Assembly (NCBI RefSeq): GCF_017968885.1
Contig: NZ_CP072913.1
Location: 3,456,001 to 3,520,000, forward strand
DNA length: 64,000 nt
Reading direction: 5' to 3'
From: Pseudomonas sp. Tri1
Lineage (GTDB): Bacteria; Pseudomonadota; Gammaproteobacteria; Pseudomonadales; Pseudomonadaceae
Below are positions 1-8,994 of the stretch, one piece after another (position 1 is the stretch's first letter; every line of letters starts with the position of its first letter). A model generated the notes under the pieces. That model was not told where the DNA came from and did no database searches. It saw only the letters and a list, made by a program, of their open reading frames with translations. The position numbers and the translations under genes were made by a program.

Positions 1-885
1 CAGAAGGGCCGGATCGTCCTGATCACCGGCGGCACCAGCGGCATGGGTTATGAGGATGCGCTGGCACTGGCGCGTGCCGGCGCGCAGGTGATTATCGCCG
101 CTCGCAATCCAGAGCGCGGGGCGCAGGCCATTGCACGCATTCAACAGTCGGTGCCCGATGCCAAGGTGCAGTTCGAGGCCGTGGACCTGGCCGACCTTTC
201 GTCCGTGCGCGACCTGGCCCAGCGTCTTAATCGGAGGCTGCCGCGCCTCGACGTGTTGATCAACAATGCCGCCATCATGGCGCCGTCCGAACGAGGTACA
301 TCAGCAGATGGTTTCGAACTTCAGTTAGCAACCAATTACCTGGGGCACTACGCGCTGACCGGCCTGTTGGTGCCACTCCTGCGTCAAAGCCAGGACGCCC
401 GAGTGGTGAGCCTTTCAAGCATTGCCGCCACTCGCGGCGCGATGAACTTTGACGATTTGCAGGCCGAGCAGAAATACGCCCCCTATCAGGCATACGCGCA
501 ATCGAAACTGGCCATTCTACATTGGGCGTTCGCGCTGCAGCGGCGCAGCGATGCCGAAAACTGGGGCATTCGTAGCATCGCCGCGCACCCCGGCGTTGCC
601 GTAACCGAGTTGGTCGAACGCGGTCCCGGCCTCAACAGTGAATTCGGCCAGCGCTGGGCCAAGGACCGCGACGCCTACCACTCAGCGGCACAAGGGGCGT
701 TGCCCACGCTGTATGCCGCCACCGCTGCGCAGGCCGTCGGCGGCGCCTATTACGGCCCGACCGGAGACCAGGAAAAACGCGGCCCGCTGGGCTTCGCCAA
801 AACGCCTGCTGCAGCGACCAGGGAGGCGGATTCCGATCGGCTTTGGACGGTCTCCGAACGGCTTACCGGCGTTACCTACCCCTGA
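1..885 (+). CDS. Short-chain dehydrogenase/reductase, 5'-truncated by the window edge
   Basis: The reading frame is open from base 1, and the Rossmann glycine motif TGGTSGMG is encoded at about bases 25-48. The start codon therefore lies to the left of the window, and the ATG at 43 is internal. The NNAA motif, the SLSS serine region and the YAQSK catalytic Tyr/Lys pair follow in the order of a classical NAD(P)-dependent SDR. The overall pattern resembles the retinol-dehydrogenase or WW-oxidoreductase-like branch common in bacterial genomes. The substrate cannot be told from the sequence. The gene ends 69 bases before the next one on the same strand, so cotranscription is possible. Confidence 0.85.
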   Translation, partial: QKGRIVLITGGTSGMGYEDALALARAGAQVIIAARNPERGAQAIARIQQSVPDAKVQFEAVDLADLSSVRDLAQRLNRRLPRLDVLINNAAIMAPSERGTSADGFELQLATNYLGHYALTGLLVPLLRQSQDARVVSLSSIAATRGAMNFDDLQAEQKYAPYQAYAQSKLAILHWAFALQRRSDAENWGIRSIAAHPGVAVTELVERGPGLNSEFGQRWAKDRDAYHSAAQGALPTLYAATAAQAVGGAYYGPTGDQEKRGPLGFAKTPAAATREADSDRLWTVSERLTGVTYP

Positions 886-954
886 TCCAACCGTGGGCGC
901 GGGTGTTCGTCCCGTGCCCACCCTCTGGCCTGTTGCCGTCTTCCTGGAGTTCCC

Positions 955-2277
955 ATGAGTACGCCTTCCTATCTGCACCGGCTGAGCCTCGCCCTTAACG
1001 CTCGCGACGATGAGCTGCGTCCGGCGCTGTACGGATTCCTGCTGTTCCTGTGCCTCTTTACCGGTTACTTCATGCTGCGCCCGATCCGTGAATCGATGGG
1101 CATCGCGGCGGGCGTGGAGAATCTGCAATGGCTGTTCACCGCGACCTTCCTGGTCATGCTGGCGGCGGTTCCGCTGTTTGCCTGGCTCGGTTCCCGGGTG
1201 CCGCGCTTGCGCCTCATCGACTGGGTGTACGGCTTCTTCGGCATCAACCTGCTGATGTTCGTCGAGTTCTTCCAGTTCCAGCCGGACAGCGTCTGGCTGG
1301 CCCGGGTCTTTTATGTCTGGATCTCGGTTTATAACCTGTTCGTCGTGTCCGTGGCCTGGAGCTTGATGGCGGATGTATTCGACAGCGAGCAGGCCAAGCG
1401 TTTATTTGCCTTCATCGCTGCCGGCGCCAGCATAGGCGGTCTGCTGGGGCCGGCCCTGAGCGCGCTGCTCATCGATACCCTCGGCGCTTCTGGGTTGATG
1501 CTACTGGCAGCCTTGTTGCTCGGTGCCACGCTTGTCTTGAAACGGGCACTGATGAGATGGCGCGAAGAGGGTGGGGCTGGCCGCCCAGGCGCCGCGCCGA
1601 CGCAAAGTACTCGGCAGCCATTGCGCGGCAACCCGTTCAGCGGTTTGACGACCGTGCTCAGGTCACCTTACCTGCTGGGGATCGCCGGGTTCGTGGTGCT
1701 ATTGGCGACCGTCAGCACCTTTCTTTATTTCGAGCAGGCGCGCCTGGTGGCCGAGCACTATCCGGATCGCGAATCGCAAGTTCGCATCTTTGGCACCATC
1801 GACATCATCGTGCAGGCCGGTGCGTTGCTGTCCCAGCTGTTCATCACCGGCCGCATCGCACCGAAGCTGGGGGTGCGTGCGTTGCTGGCCATCGTGCCAC
1901 TGCTCATGTCCATCGGCTTCCTGGGCCTGGCGTTGGCGCCCGGGTTTGCGCTGCTGACGATGTTGATGATCGTGCGACGAATCGGCGAGTACGCGTTCGT
2001 CCGACCGGGCAGGGAAATGCTGTTCGCGCCCTTGGATGCCGAGAGTAAATACAAGGCCAAGAACTTCATCGACACCGTGGTTTATCGCGCCGGTGACGCC
2101 ATGAGCGGTTGGGCCAAGAGCCTGCTTGACATGCTGGGGCAGGGCGCCGGCCTGGCCGCGATGATTGGCGCGTGTTGCGCGTTGCTGTGGGGTTACTTGG
2201 GCTGGCAATTGGGACGGCAGGCCGATGATGCCGCTTCGCGGGAGCTACGCCTGGCAATTATCTCGGCCAGGGCATGA
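955..2277 (+). CDS. Nucleotide-exchanger-like (NTP/NDP, COG3202-type) MFS membrane protein
   Basis: This 440-residue protein has about twelve hydrophobic segments, an N-terminal RPIRES motif after the first membrane span, and the overall look of proteins annotated as NTP/NDP exchange (ATP:ADP antiporter-like) transporters of free-living bacteria. True ATP/ADP translocases belong to obligate intracellular bacteria and plastids; the free-living homologues have no settled substrate. The ATG at 955 has TGGAG seven to eleven bases upstream, which supports this start. It would sit in the inner membrane. It might equally be called a generic MFS permease. Confidence 0.65.
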   Translation: MSTPSYLHRLSLALNARDDELRPALYGFLLFLCLFTGYFMLRPIRESMGIAAGVENLQWLFTATFLVMLAAVPLFAWLGSRVPRLRLIDWVYGFFGINLLMFVEFFQFQPDSVWLARVFYVWISVYNLFVVSVAWSLMADVFDSEQAKRLFAFIAAGASIGGLLGPALSALLIDTLGASGLMLLAALLLGATLVLKRALMRWREEGGAGRPGAAPTQSTRQPLRGNPFSGLTTVLRSPYLLGIAGFVVLLATVSTFLYFEQARLVAEHYPDRESQVRIFGTIDIIVQAGALLSQLFITGRIAPKLGVRALLAIVPLLMSIGFLGLALAPGFALLTMLMIVRRIGEYAFVRPGREMLFAPLDAESKYKAKNFIDTVVYRAGDAMSGWAKSLLDMLGQGAGLAAMIGACCALLWGYLGWQLGRQADDAASRELRLAIISARA

Positions 2278-2322
2278 AGATTTTTATTCTCCATCGCGTC
2301 CTTACAGTGAGAGGTGATACGG

Positions 2323-2823
2323 ATGACTTTAAAAAGCAGGGTACTGGCAGTCGGTGCGGTCATTGCCTTTTCGGTTTTCTCCACAGCTTTTGCGGGCAAG
2401 GAAAATTCGTTGGTCGGCACCTGGCGCATGATCAGCGCAACGGTTGAGCGCCAGGGCAGTAGCTCGGATGCTTATGGACCCAATCCTCATGGCTGGCTCG
2501 TTTTCACCCCAGAGTTGACGTTTATTGAAGTGCTCACAGATCCGCGTGTGCCGGCGTTTCGCTCCAACGTGCGTGGCGAAGGCACCGATGAGGAAAACCG
2601 TGCAGCCATGCGCGGTAGCATCGGGTTCTTCGGACGATATACCGTTAACCCCAATGGCGAGTTCACGGGCAACACCGTCGAAGGGGCTACGTTTCCAAAC
2701 TGGGTGGGCGCTGTGCGTACCCAGGATGACTTGCAACTGAAGGTCGACGGCGACCGGATGGTGGAAGATTTCCGGCGCCCGGATGGGGCGAAGATTCACA
2801 TCGTCTGGGAGCGTGTAAGGTAG
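2323..2823 (+). CDS. Secreted lipocalin-like domain protein
   Basis: The protein has 166 residues. An N-terminal signal peptide (positively charged start, hydrophobic run, cleavage after STAFA) predicts export to the periplasm. The mature part opens with the LVGTWRM motif and continues with a FTPELTFIEVL strand, both typical of the bacterial lipocalin-like domain (Lipocalin_5 type) found in small secreted proteins of unknown ligand. I chose the ATG at 2323 because GAGAGGTG lies at suitable spacing. An in-frame GTG at 2314 would add only three residues. No partner is evident; the gene stands alone between a transporter and a convergent operon. Confidence 0.7.
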   Translation: MTLKSRVLAVGAVIAFSVFSTAFAGKENSLVGTWRMISATVERQGSSSDAYGPNPHGWLVFTPELTFIEVLTDPRVPAFRSNVRGEGTDEENRAAMRGSIGFFGRYTVNPNGEFTGNTVEGATFPNWVGAVRTQDDLQLKVDGDRMVEDFRRPDGAKIHIVWERVR

Positions 2824-2905
2824 CTCCGAAGTATCTTCCATGCTGGCCATGCTTGATTTGAGTGTCCTCATGCATCGTCCGGTCTGGAACCGTGAAGCCG
2901 AAAGC

Positions 2906-2936
2906 AAAAATCCGATGCCTATCGTGGCATCGGATT
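2906..2936 (-). terminator. Rho-independent terminator of the HDAC-like operon
   Basis: A perfect 11-bp stem (AATCCGATGCC/GGCATCGGATT) with a six-base loop is followed, on the minus strand, by TTTTTGCTTT. It lies 46 bases past the stop codon of the amidohydrolase gene. The lack of a T-run on the plus strand suggests that it mainly serves the minus-strand operon. Confidence 0.75.
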
Positions 2937-2981
2937 CTGCGTCACGCTCGGGCCGTGGAACTGCCCTCATATTGTCAGCTT

Positions 2982-4094
2982 TTAGGCCTGGCGCGCTTCG
3001 GCCAACTCATCGATCAAGTGCCGCTGAAACGCCGCAAGCGCTTCCTTAGGTTGCTGTAACTGTACAAATTCCAACATGGGATCTGTGACTGCAGTCCTCA
3101 CGCCCGCCAGTTCCTCAAGGGTCGCCAGCCCGCAAAACGGCACATACGCTTCGGAATACCCACCTTCGTGGACCAGAACGAGACGGCCCTGGCACAGACG
3201 TTCAGCGGCTTTGCGCACAAGGCTGGTCATTTGCCGGAACGAGTCGCTGTGCAACAGCATGCGAGCCAGCGGATCGACAGCGTTGGCGTCGTAACCGCAG
3301 GCGACAATAATCAACGCAGGCTCGAAGCGCTCCAGCGCCGGGATCACGATGCGTTCCATCGCGTACAAGTAAGCCTCATGACCACTGCCGGGCGGCAACG
3401 GAATATTGATGTTCGCGCCCAACCCGGCGCCGCGGCCGCGATCAGCTTCACCGCTGTAACCTGCGGGGAAACAGCCATCTTGGTGCAGTGAAATGGTCAG
3501 CACATCACCACGCTCTTCGAAGATGGATTGTGTGCCGTTGCCGTGGTGCACATCCCAGTCGATCACCGCGACGTTGCCCAGGCTACGGCGGGCTTTTGCA
3601 GCTTCAATGGCGATGGCAATGTTGGCCAGGAAGCAAAAGCCCATGGCGTTGTCGGCGAGGCAGTGATGGCCCGGCGGGCGCGACAGTGCGTACGCGTTAT
3701 CGACGTCCCCAACGAGCACGGCGTCGACCGCTGCAATGGCCAACCCGGCAGAAAGCGTGGCTATTTCATAACTACCAGGCCCGATGGGCGCGTGCGGCCC
3801 CAACTCACCGCCCCCGGCATCGCTCATCGTCTTGAAGCGTTGCAGGTAATCGGGTGTATGAACCCGCAGCAGATCTTCATCGGTTGCCGCGTTGGCGCTT
3901 CGTACCTGCAAATAGCGGGTCAGGCCGGAGACATCCAGCAGGCTCTTCAGACGGCGTTTGGTTTCCGGCGATTCAGCGTGACCCGCGGCGGCCGGTGGTT
4001 GCACCCATCCTCCCACCGGCAAGGTCAAGGCGTGCAGCCCGGCACTATGCCAGAGGCTGAGTTCGTCGAAGAAAAATGCACTTTTTCGGCTCAT
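2982..4094 (-). CDS. Class II histone deacetylase-like amidohydrolase (HDAH type)
   Basis: This 370-residue zinc amidohydrolase belongs to the arginase/deacetylase fold. The tandem histidines H143-H144 (RPPGHH), the zinc ligands D181 and H183 (DWDVHHGNGTQ), D269 (CGYDA) and the catalytic tyrosine Y313 (EGGYSE) are all present. Each lies within one position of those known for the bacterial HDAH enzymes, so it should be active on an acetylated amine. The natural substrate of bacterial HDAHs is not settled; acetylpolyamines or other acetamides are possible. The start has GGAAAG just upstream. It is the last gene of a minus-strand group with an MFS permease, an outer-membrane protein and a LuxR regulator, which points to catabolism of an imported acetylated compound. 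Confidence 0.9.
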   Translation of the reverse strand: MSRKSAFFFDELSLWHSAGLHALTLPVGGWVQPPAAAGHAESPETKRRLKSLLDVSGLTRYLQVRSANAATDEDLLRVHTPDYLQRFKTMSDAGGGELGPHAPIGPGSYEIATLSAGLAIAAVDAVLVGDVDNAYALSRPPGHHCLADNAMGFCFLANIAIAIEAAKARRSLGNVAVIDWDVHHGNGTQSIFEERGDVLTISLHQDGCFPAGYSGEADRGRGAGLGANINIPLPPGSGHEAYLYAMERIVIPALERFEPALIIVACGYDANAVDPLARMLLHSDSFRQMTSLVRKAAERLCQGRLVLVHEGGYSEAYVPFCGLATLEELAGVRTAVTDPMLEFVQLQQPKEALAAFQRHLIDELAEARQA

Positions 4095-4128
4095 CGTCTT
4101 TCCATTTTCTTTAGGGTAATAAGGCCAT

Positions 4129-5292
4129 TCATGCGTTTGGGCGGCTGCTGAGCATCAACGCCAGGGACAGCAGAGTGATGCACGTCCCGCCAATCAGCAG
4201 CGATTGAAAGCCGCCGCTGGCTTCGATCACCCGGCCCGCCACCGTCGGGCCGATAGCCAGGCCAGCGCCGATCACCAGGTTGGAGGCGTTCATCAGTTTT
4301 CCGGAGCGGTCAAGGTCGGCCAGGCAGGCCAGGATCAACGGTAGAATGAAGGTCCAGGTGAACTTGAACAGCAGCGCTGCCACGGCAAAACGCATCATTT
4401 CGGGTTGGCCCCGCAGCAACAGCACTGAGCCGGCCATCAGCGCGTAACCCAGCAGTAACAGCAGCAAGCGCGGCAGTCGGTCGCCGATCAGAGAGGCACA
4501 GCCCGCTCCGACAATGCCCATCACCGTGGCGAGCGCCAGTACCTTGCCACTGGACTCGGCGGAGATACCTGCCTGGGTGGCGATGGAGCCGATAAAGGTC
4601 CACACACCGCCCAGGCAAATGTAGAAACTCAAGACCCCCAAAATGCCCAGTGCGCGTTTCCACAGCGAGGCGATGGCGACGTGCTCGGCGGTTGTTTCAG
4701 CCGACGGGGAGCCTTGGGGAAAATAGCGGGCCAATGGCAAAAAGACCGCCATCAACCCTGCGAGGATCACGTAGCACGCTGATAGCCCGAAGTGTTCAAA
4801 GAGTCGAGGCAGGATGCTCAAACCGATCGCCCCGACGACCAGTTGCCCCAGCACCCATAACCCATAGACTCGGCCGGGATTGGCTGTTGAAGCGGCGCTG
4901 GACAGGCAGATGATCATCAACGAACCGCCCGCCAGGGCACTGCAAAAGCGCAATGCCAGGAGTATCGAGTAGTCGGCAGCAAGCCCTGATAAAAGGTTTG
5001 CTGCAATGAACACAACACCGGCCAGCAATGCGGCGCGACGCCAGTCGGTACGTTTCAGCCACCACAGAGCGGGCAGGGTGGCCAGGCTCATGGCGCCGAG
5101 TTCAGTAGAGAACAGATCGCCGATCTGTGACGGGCTCAACTGCCATTGACTCGCCAGTTGCGCCGCGATGGCCGGTGCGGTCATGAGAATGGTCGGGGTG
5201 ATGGCGGCGAACAGCACGATGGCTGCCAGCAATGCCAGTCGCGAGGATGCGAGGGAGCGGGGAGTGGTCAGCGGTTTGGTCTGGGTGTTCAT
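4129..5292 (-). CDS. MFS transporter
   Basis: This 387-residue inner-membrane protein has about twelve hydrophobic helices and the loose pattern of the drug/metabolite branch of the major facilitator superfamily. I placed the start at the ATG whose product begins MNTQTKPLTT, because CGGAG lies seven bases upstream; an upstream in-frame start would add 28 residues with no membrane-protein character. It sits 34 bases before the HDAC-like gene and 22 bases after the outer-membrane gene, so the three are probably one transcript. Import of the amidohydrolase substrate is the natural guess, but export cannot be excluded. Confidence 0.8.
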   Translation of the reverse strand: MNTQTKPLTTPRSLASSRLALLAAIVLFAAITPTILMTAPAIAAQLASQWQLSPSQIGDLFSTELGAMSLATLPALWWLKRTDWRRAALLAGVVFIAANLLSGLAADYSILLALRFCSALAGGSLMIICLSSAASTANPGRVYGLWVLGQLVVGAIGLSILPRLFEHFGLSACYVILAGLMAVFLPLARYFPQGSPSAETTAEHVAIASLWKRALGILGVLSFYICLGGVWTFIGSIATQAGISAESSGKVLALATVMGIVGAGCASLIGDRLPRLLLLLLGYALMAGSVLLLRGQPEMMRFAVAALLFKFTWTFILPLILACLADLDRSGKLMNASNLVIGAGLAIGPTVAGRVIEASGGFQSLLIGGTCITLLSLALMLSSRPNA

Positions 5293-5314
5293 GGTCAAAC
5301 TCCGATGAATGGAT

Positions 5315-6190
5315 TCAGAACACATGGACCAGACGCAGCAGTGCGTCAGTGCCGTGATAGCCGTTATCGGTGGCAACGTTCTGCGAAAGGCCGAACATCA
5401 CTTGGTTCTGTTTATCCAGCCAGTGGCCGACTTCAAAGCCCATTTGGGTGTAGCGCTTGTGGGTGTCATCGATGCGCTGGTCGTTGATCCGCAGTTCGCC
5501 GCCATCGGCGTGGATCAGCCGCAACGCACCATAGGTGCTTGGCGTAAAGTCGTAGGAGGCGAAGGCTTGCAGGCGATACAACGGGTCCTGTTTCAGATCG
5601 CTGCCAAAGTAGTCGTCGTTCTTGCCGTAGAGCTGGGCTTCGAGGTTGGCTTCCAACACCCATTTTTCGCCGATGCCCTGGGTGTAGTTGTAAACGAAGG
5701 TGGCCCCCCAGCGATTGGCGCCGGGTGATACATCTGGATTGTCGTTGTGGTACTCGCCAATCGGCAGGGTAATCAGCGTCAGCAATCCGCTGTAAGTGCG
5801 TGAGGCAGGGTCATTGATGAAGAACAGTGTGCCGCCGACCTGAGGGTCGCCAAAGCCGCTTTCCCCTGTGTGCTGGCTGGCACCCGGCAGGCGCGCGTTG
5901 ATGTCGGCGAAGGGCACGATGAACTGTGGCGTGCATAGAGTGCCGCAGATGTCGGTGAAAAATACTTGGCGGTAGGCCATGGCGTTGACCTTCAGGTCGG
6001 CCTTGCCGGTGCTGTCAGCCGGGCCGTGGAAGTCGTCAGCGCGACTTGCCGGCAGATAAAGCACACCCAGGTTGGTGCCTGAAGGCGCGCCGAAAAAATC
6101 CCGGGCGTTGAGGTCGGCGGCACTGGCGTGCAGGCTCGACAAGCCGCCGATCAGGGCCAGCGCTGTATTGCGTGTGAAAGTGGTGGTCAT
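5315..6190 (-). CDS. Outer-membrane beta-barrel transport protein (Phenol_MetA_deg-like)
   Basis: The product is 291 residues and begins with a signal peptide ending in SLHASA. The rest is rich in alternating strands and aromatic residues, carries a TLPIGEYHND segment and ends in a C-terminal aromatic residue (VHVF), as outer-membrane barrels do. The pattern recalls the SphA/Phenol_MetA_deg family, which often travels with aromatic or amine catabolic genes. The chosen start has AAGAAGAGA about ten bases upstream. Its place in the operon suggests that it carries the operon's substrate across the outer membrane. The specific ligand is unknown. Confidence 0.65.
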   Translation of the reverse strand: MTTTFTRNTALALIGGLSSLHASAADLNARDFFGAPSGTNLGVLYLPASRADDFHGPADSTGKADLKVNAMAYRQVFFTDICGTLCTPQFIVPFADINARLPGASQHTGESGFGDPQVGGTLFFINDPASRTYSGLLTLITLPIGEYHNDNPDVSPGANRWGATFVYNYTQGIGEKWVLEANLEAQLYGKNDDYFGSDLKQDPLYRLQAFASYDFTPSTYGALRLIHADGGELRINDQRIDDTHKRYTQMGFEVGHWLDKQNQVMFGLSQNVATDNGYHGTDALLRLVHVF

Positions 6191-6327
6191 GGGTATTGCG
6201 TCTCTTCTTTGAGTTGTTGTTTGGCGAATGGCTCGCCCGTAGGTGGCAGAGGGGCAAAAAAAGGGCAAAGGTGTCCCGTGGCCGTCAAAACGACAGCGAA
6301 AAAGTCAGCGCGAGTCAGCGGTGCGGA

Positions 6328-7305
6328 TCAGTCAGGTGGGGCATGCAGCAGATGGGCGATACGGGCTTTGTCCTTGACCCCGAGCTTGCTGTAGATAGCG
6401 CGGATGTGGTGGCGCACGGTATTGGGGGACATGCCCAGGTCGCGGGCGACTTCCTTATAGGTCTTGCCTTCGCCGAAGCCTTGGGCCACGGCGTTTTCCC
6501 TTGGACTCAGTTGCATCAGCACCGTGCGGCTGCGGGCGGCCAGCAGGAACAGATCACCGACCGTCGAGGCCTCGACCTGCAAGTGCTTGCCTTCATACCC
6601 GTCGGCGTCCATCGCCACCGGCAGGCAAGGACCGGTCCAGTCCGGCCATTCGCTCAACAGCAAGTCGACGAAGCCTCGTTCTGCGCAATGCAGGGTGCCG
6701 CGTCGGTCGCACACGGCTAGAGCGAGATTGCGTGGGTGGGTGAGGGCCTCGCGCATGGCTACCAGCGTGCGAATCTGATTGGCGGACACCGCCGCCACCA
6801 GGTGCAGCATGAGGTTGTTCAACAGCAGGCAGTCTTGCTCGGTAAAGCGTGCCGCGTCGGTCGCGCGATAGAGCGCGAGGTGATCGCTGAGATGGGTTTG
6901 CGGGTCGATGTACACCACGCACAGCAATTCGCCAATGCCGTAGGTCTCACCGAGCCAATTGAGCCCGGGGCCGCTGGCAGGGTTACGCATGTCGACAATG
7001 ACCGCTTGCCCAGGAACATCGTGAGCCCTGGCGACGGTCACGTCGATATGACGAATCGACTGCCAGTCCGACAGATAACTACGGGGCAGTTTGTGGAGAT
7101 AAGAGCTGTGCTCTTCGGGTAACCCGTCAATCAATGCTCCGCGGCCCCACCAGGCGCTGTCGAAGGGCAGCAGCTGGCTGATGCAGCTCAGCGCTGCTTC
7201 GTGGAAATGCTCGATGTCTTTGTCCTGCGCCAGGCGCTGAAGCTCCAGTGTCATTGCGCTGAAGGCCTCGAGGAGACGGGCGTGACCATGATCATGACGG
7301 CTCAT
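6328..7305 (-). CDS. LuxR-family transcriptional regulator
   Basis: The protein has 325 residues. The C-terminal 60 residues form a LuxR/GerE helix-turn-helix (LSPRENAVAQGFGEGKTYKEVARDLGMSPNTVRHH, written here only as a landmark by its ends LSPREN and SPNTVRHH). The N-terminal region is a PAS/GAF-like sensory part without an obvious autoinducer-binding signature. AGAGG precedes the ATG by nine bases. The gene is transcribed toward the outer-membrane protein, MFS and amidohydrolase genes, so it is the likely local activator of that group. The inducer is not evident. Confidence 0.88.
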   Translation of the reverse strand: MSRHDHGHARLLEAFSAMTLELQRLAQDKDIEHFHEAALSCISQLLPFDSAWWGRGALIDGLPEEHSSYLHKLPRSYLSDWQSIRHIDVTVARAHDVPGQAVIVDMRNPASGPGLNWLGETYGIGELLCVVYIDPQTHLSDHLALYRATDAARFTEQDCLLLNNLMLHLVAAVSANQIRTLVAMREALTHPRNLALAVCDRRGTLHCAERGFVDLLLSEWPDWTGPCLPVAMDADGYEGKHLQVEASTVGDLFLLAARSRTVLMQLSPRENAVAQGFGEGKTYKEVARDLGMSPNTVRHHIRAIYSKLGVKDKARIAHLLHAPPD

Positions 7306-7674
7306 TTGTATGTACCTCTGTGCGACTTTTTTATTGTTTTCGTCACGAAGTCATTGAGGGCCGAAACGTCGTTTTGACGTGGGGCAGGGCCTGGGGCGAG
7401 TATCGGCGGGTTCAAAGAGGATCGCCATCCTACAGATGCATGAGGGAGCTCTTTCGCCTGTGGACGCCAGGTACGAGAGCCCATGATCCAAATCCGCAAG
7501 TCCAAATGGCGACCGGCGTTAGGGGAGGAGGGTGCTGGGTTAAGCCAGCTTGTTCAAGAACGAGGAAATGAGTGTAGGCCGCTAAATGATGGCCTTTTGC
7601 TTTTAAGCGGATCCCGCTAGAATCCATCCCCCTCTTTATGAGCGGCATTAGTAAAATCACGCAAGGATGTCGAT
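7306..7674. other. Intergenic region without a gene
   Basis: This stretch lies between the divergent LuxR and lipoprotein genes. I see no coding sequence with family character. A TAGAAT hexamer at 7618-7623 could be the -10 element of the lipoprotein gene, but no convincing -35 accompanies it. It presumably holds the two divergent promoters. Confidence 0.4.
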
Positions 7675-8310
7675 ATGCAATTTGCAAAAGCCATAGGCCT
7701 TGCCTTGGCCTTGAGCCTGAGTGGATGTGCCAGTTTCACCAAAGATGAAGTAGCCCCCGTGAATCTGCCTTCGATGGCCAGCTACTCGAACAAGCCGAAC
7801 GTCTATGTCGATTTCGATTTCTATCAGGGCGATCCCGACAATGCCAAGGCCACCGAGGTACCGCAGGCTCGCGACATGCTCAAGCCCGATCTGAAGCGAA
7901 CCTTCGATGAGTCAGGGCTTTTTGGGCGCGTGGTATTTGACGAATTCCAGAAGCAACCAGGCGACTACAGCCTTCGATTGAAGGTCTATAACCATGCACC
8001 AGGCGGCGGGCAAATGGTCCTGGCGTTCATCAGTGGCTTCACGTTCACGATCATTCCTGCGTTGGCGACCGACCAGTACACCATGAGCCTGGAAACCCTG
8101 GACGAGCAGGGTCAGCCGTTGGGCAAGACCAGCAATCATGATGCGATAAACACCTGGATGGGCATCTGGTTCCTGCCCCTGGCAAGTAATACGCCCAAGG
8201 CTGCCATCACCGACACCTTCAACCGGCAGGTCAATGCGCTGTTGAAGAACTGGGTCGACAACAACCGCATAAAATACTCCGCTGTCGATACCCGCATTCC
8301 ACGGGGCTGA
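7675..8310 (+). CDS. Lipoprotein of unknown function
   Basis: The 211-residue product starts with a lipoprotein signal peptide whose lipobox is LSGC (Cys18). Processing and lipidation would leave CASFTKDE at the N-terminus; the residue after Cys is Ala, so sorting to the outer membrane is expected. The middle carries a hydrophobic run (LAFISGFTFTIIPALA) that could be a membrane-embedded segment. AAGGATG precedes the ATG. I do not recognise the family. Its stop codon is followed at once by a terminator shared with the converging lipoprotein gene. Confidence 0.8.
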   Translation: MQFAKAIGLALALSLSGCASFTKDEVAPVNLPSMASYSNKPNVYVDFDFYQGDPDNAKATEVPQARDMLKPDLKRTFDESGLFGRVVFDEFQKQPGDYSLRLKVYNHAPGGGQMVLAFISGFTFTIIPALATDQYTMSLETLDEQGQPLGKTSNHDAINTWMGIWFLPLASNTPKAAITDTFNRQVNALLKNWVDNNRIKYSAVDTRIPRG

Positions 8311-8319
8311 CACCGATAG

Positions 8320-8350
8320 AAAAAGAGCCGCAATCGCGGCTCTTTTTTTT
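8320..8350. terminator. Bidirectional rho-independent terminator
   Basis: The palindrome AAAGAGCCGC-AATC-GCGGCTCTTT is flanked by A residues on one side and eight T residues on the other. It lies exactly between two converging lipoprotein genes and can end transcription from both. Confidence 0.92.
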
Positions 8351-8352
8351 GA

Positions 8353-8898
8353 TCACTTCAACGCTTGAGTGAACTGTGGGTCGCTGTACAAGCTCTTGAG
8401 CAGGTCTTGAACCATCGGGTTGTAGTTGTTCGCGGCAGCCGGAATGGCGATCGGACCGAAGAAACTACTGTCCCAATCACGCTGCACATCTTTAGTGGTT
8501 TCGTATAAAACCTGATCACCCTTACGCAGCGTGAAGCGTGCAGCCACCTCGCCATGGCCGTTGCTCATGCCTGCTGTGAGCTGGCTCTTGACCAACTGAA
8601 CCTGCAGCTGCCGGTCTGCACGAGGGTCCAACAGACCCGCCTGACGAAGCTCATCGTTGATCGCTGCCTGGATGTGCAGTGGAACGCTACCCTCTGGCGA
8701 CGAAATCGGGTTCAGGCGCACCATCAGCGACCCTTGCCCTGAATCCGCATTCACCTGCGTCTCGCGCAAGGGCTGCATGGGTGCATTTTGCTTGAGCTGC
8801 TGAACGTTCTGAAAATTGGGTTCATAGCGAGTCATGGTTACACCACAGCCTTGTAGCAGCAACGCGCAGAACGGTAGAGCCAAGTAGAGCTTCTTCAC
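8353..8898 (-). CDS. Lipoprotein of unknown function
   Basis: The 181-residue product has a lipoprotein signal with lipobox LQGC (Cys18). Translation begins at GTG with AAGGA six bases upstream. The mature domain contains an acidic, strand-rich stretch and a segment of the type seen in DUF4410-like or LptE-like small outer-membrane lipoproteins, but the match is too weak to name. It converges on the preceding lipoprotein gene, with which it shares a terminator; there is no sequence similarity between the two that I can see. Confidence 0.78.
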   Translation of the reverse strand: MKKLYLALPFCALLLQGCGVTMTRYEPNFQNVQQLKQNAPMQPLRETQVNADSGQGSLMVRLNPISSPEGSVPLHIQAAINDELRQAGLLDPRADRQLQVQLVKSQLTAGMSNGHGEVAARFTLRKGDQVLYETTKDVQRDWDSSFFGPIAIPAAANNYNPMVQDLLKSLYSDPQFTQALK

Positions 8899-8994
8899 AG
8901 CAAATCCTTATGTGCTTTTTTAGAAGGCGTGATTATCGACAGATGGCCTTAAGCTATCAAGGATGAGTTGAGGTTTACGGTGCTCCCTACCAGC

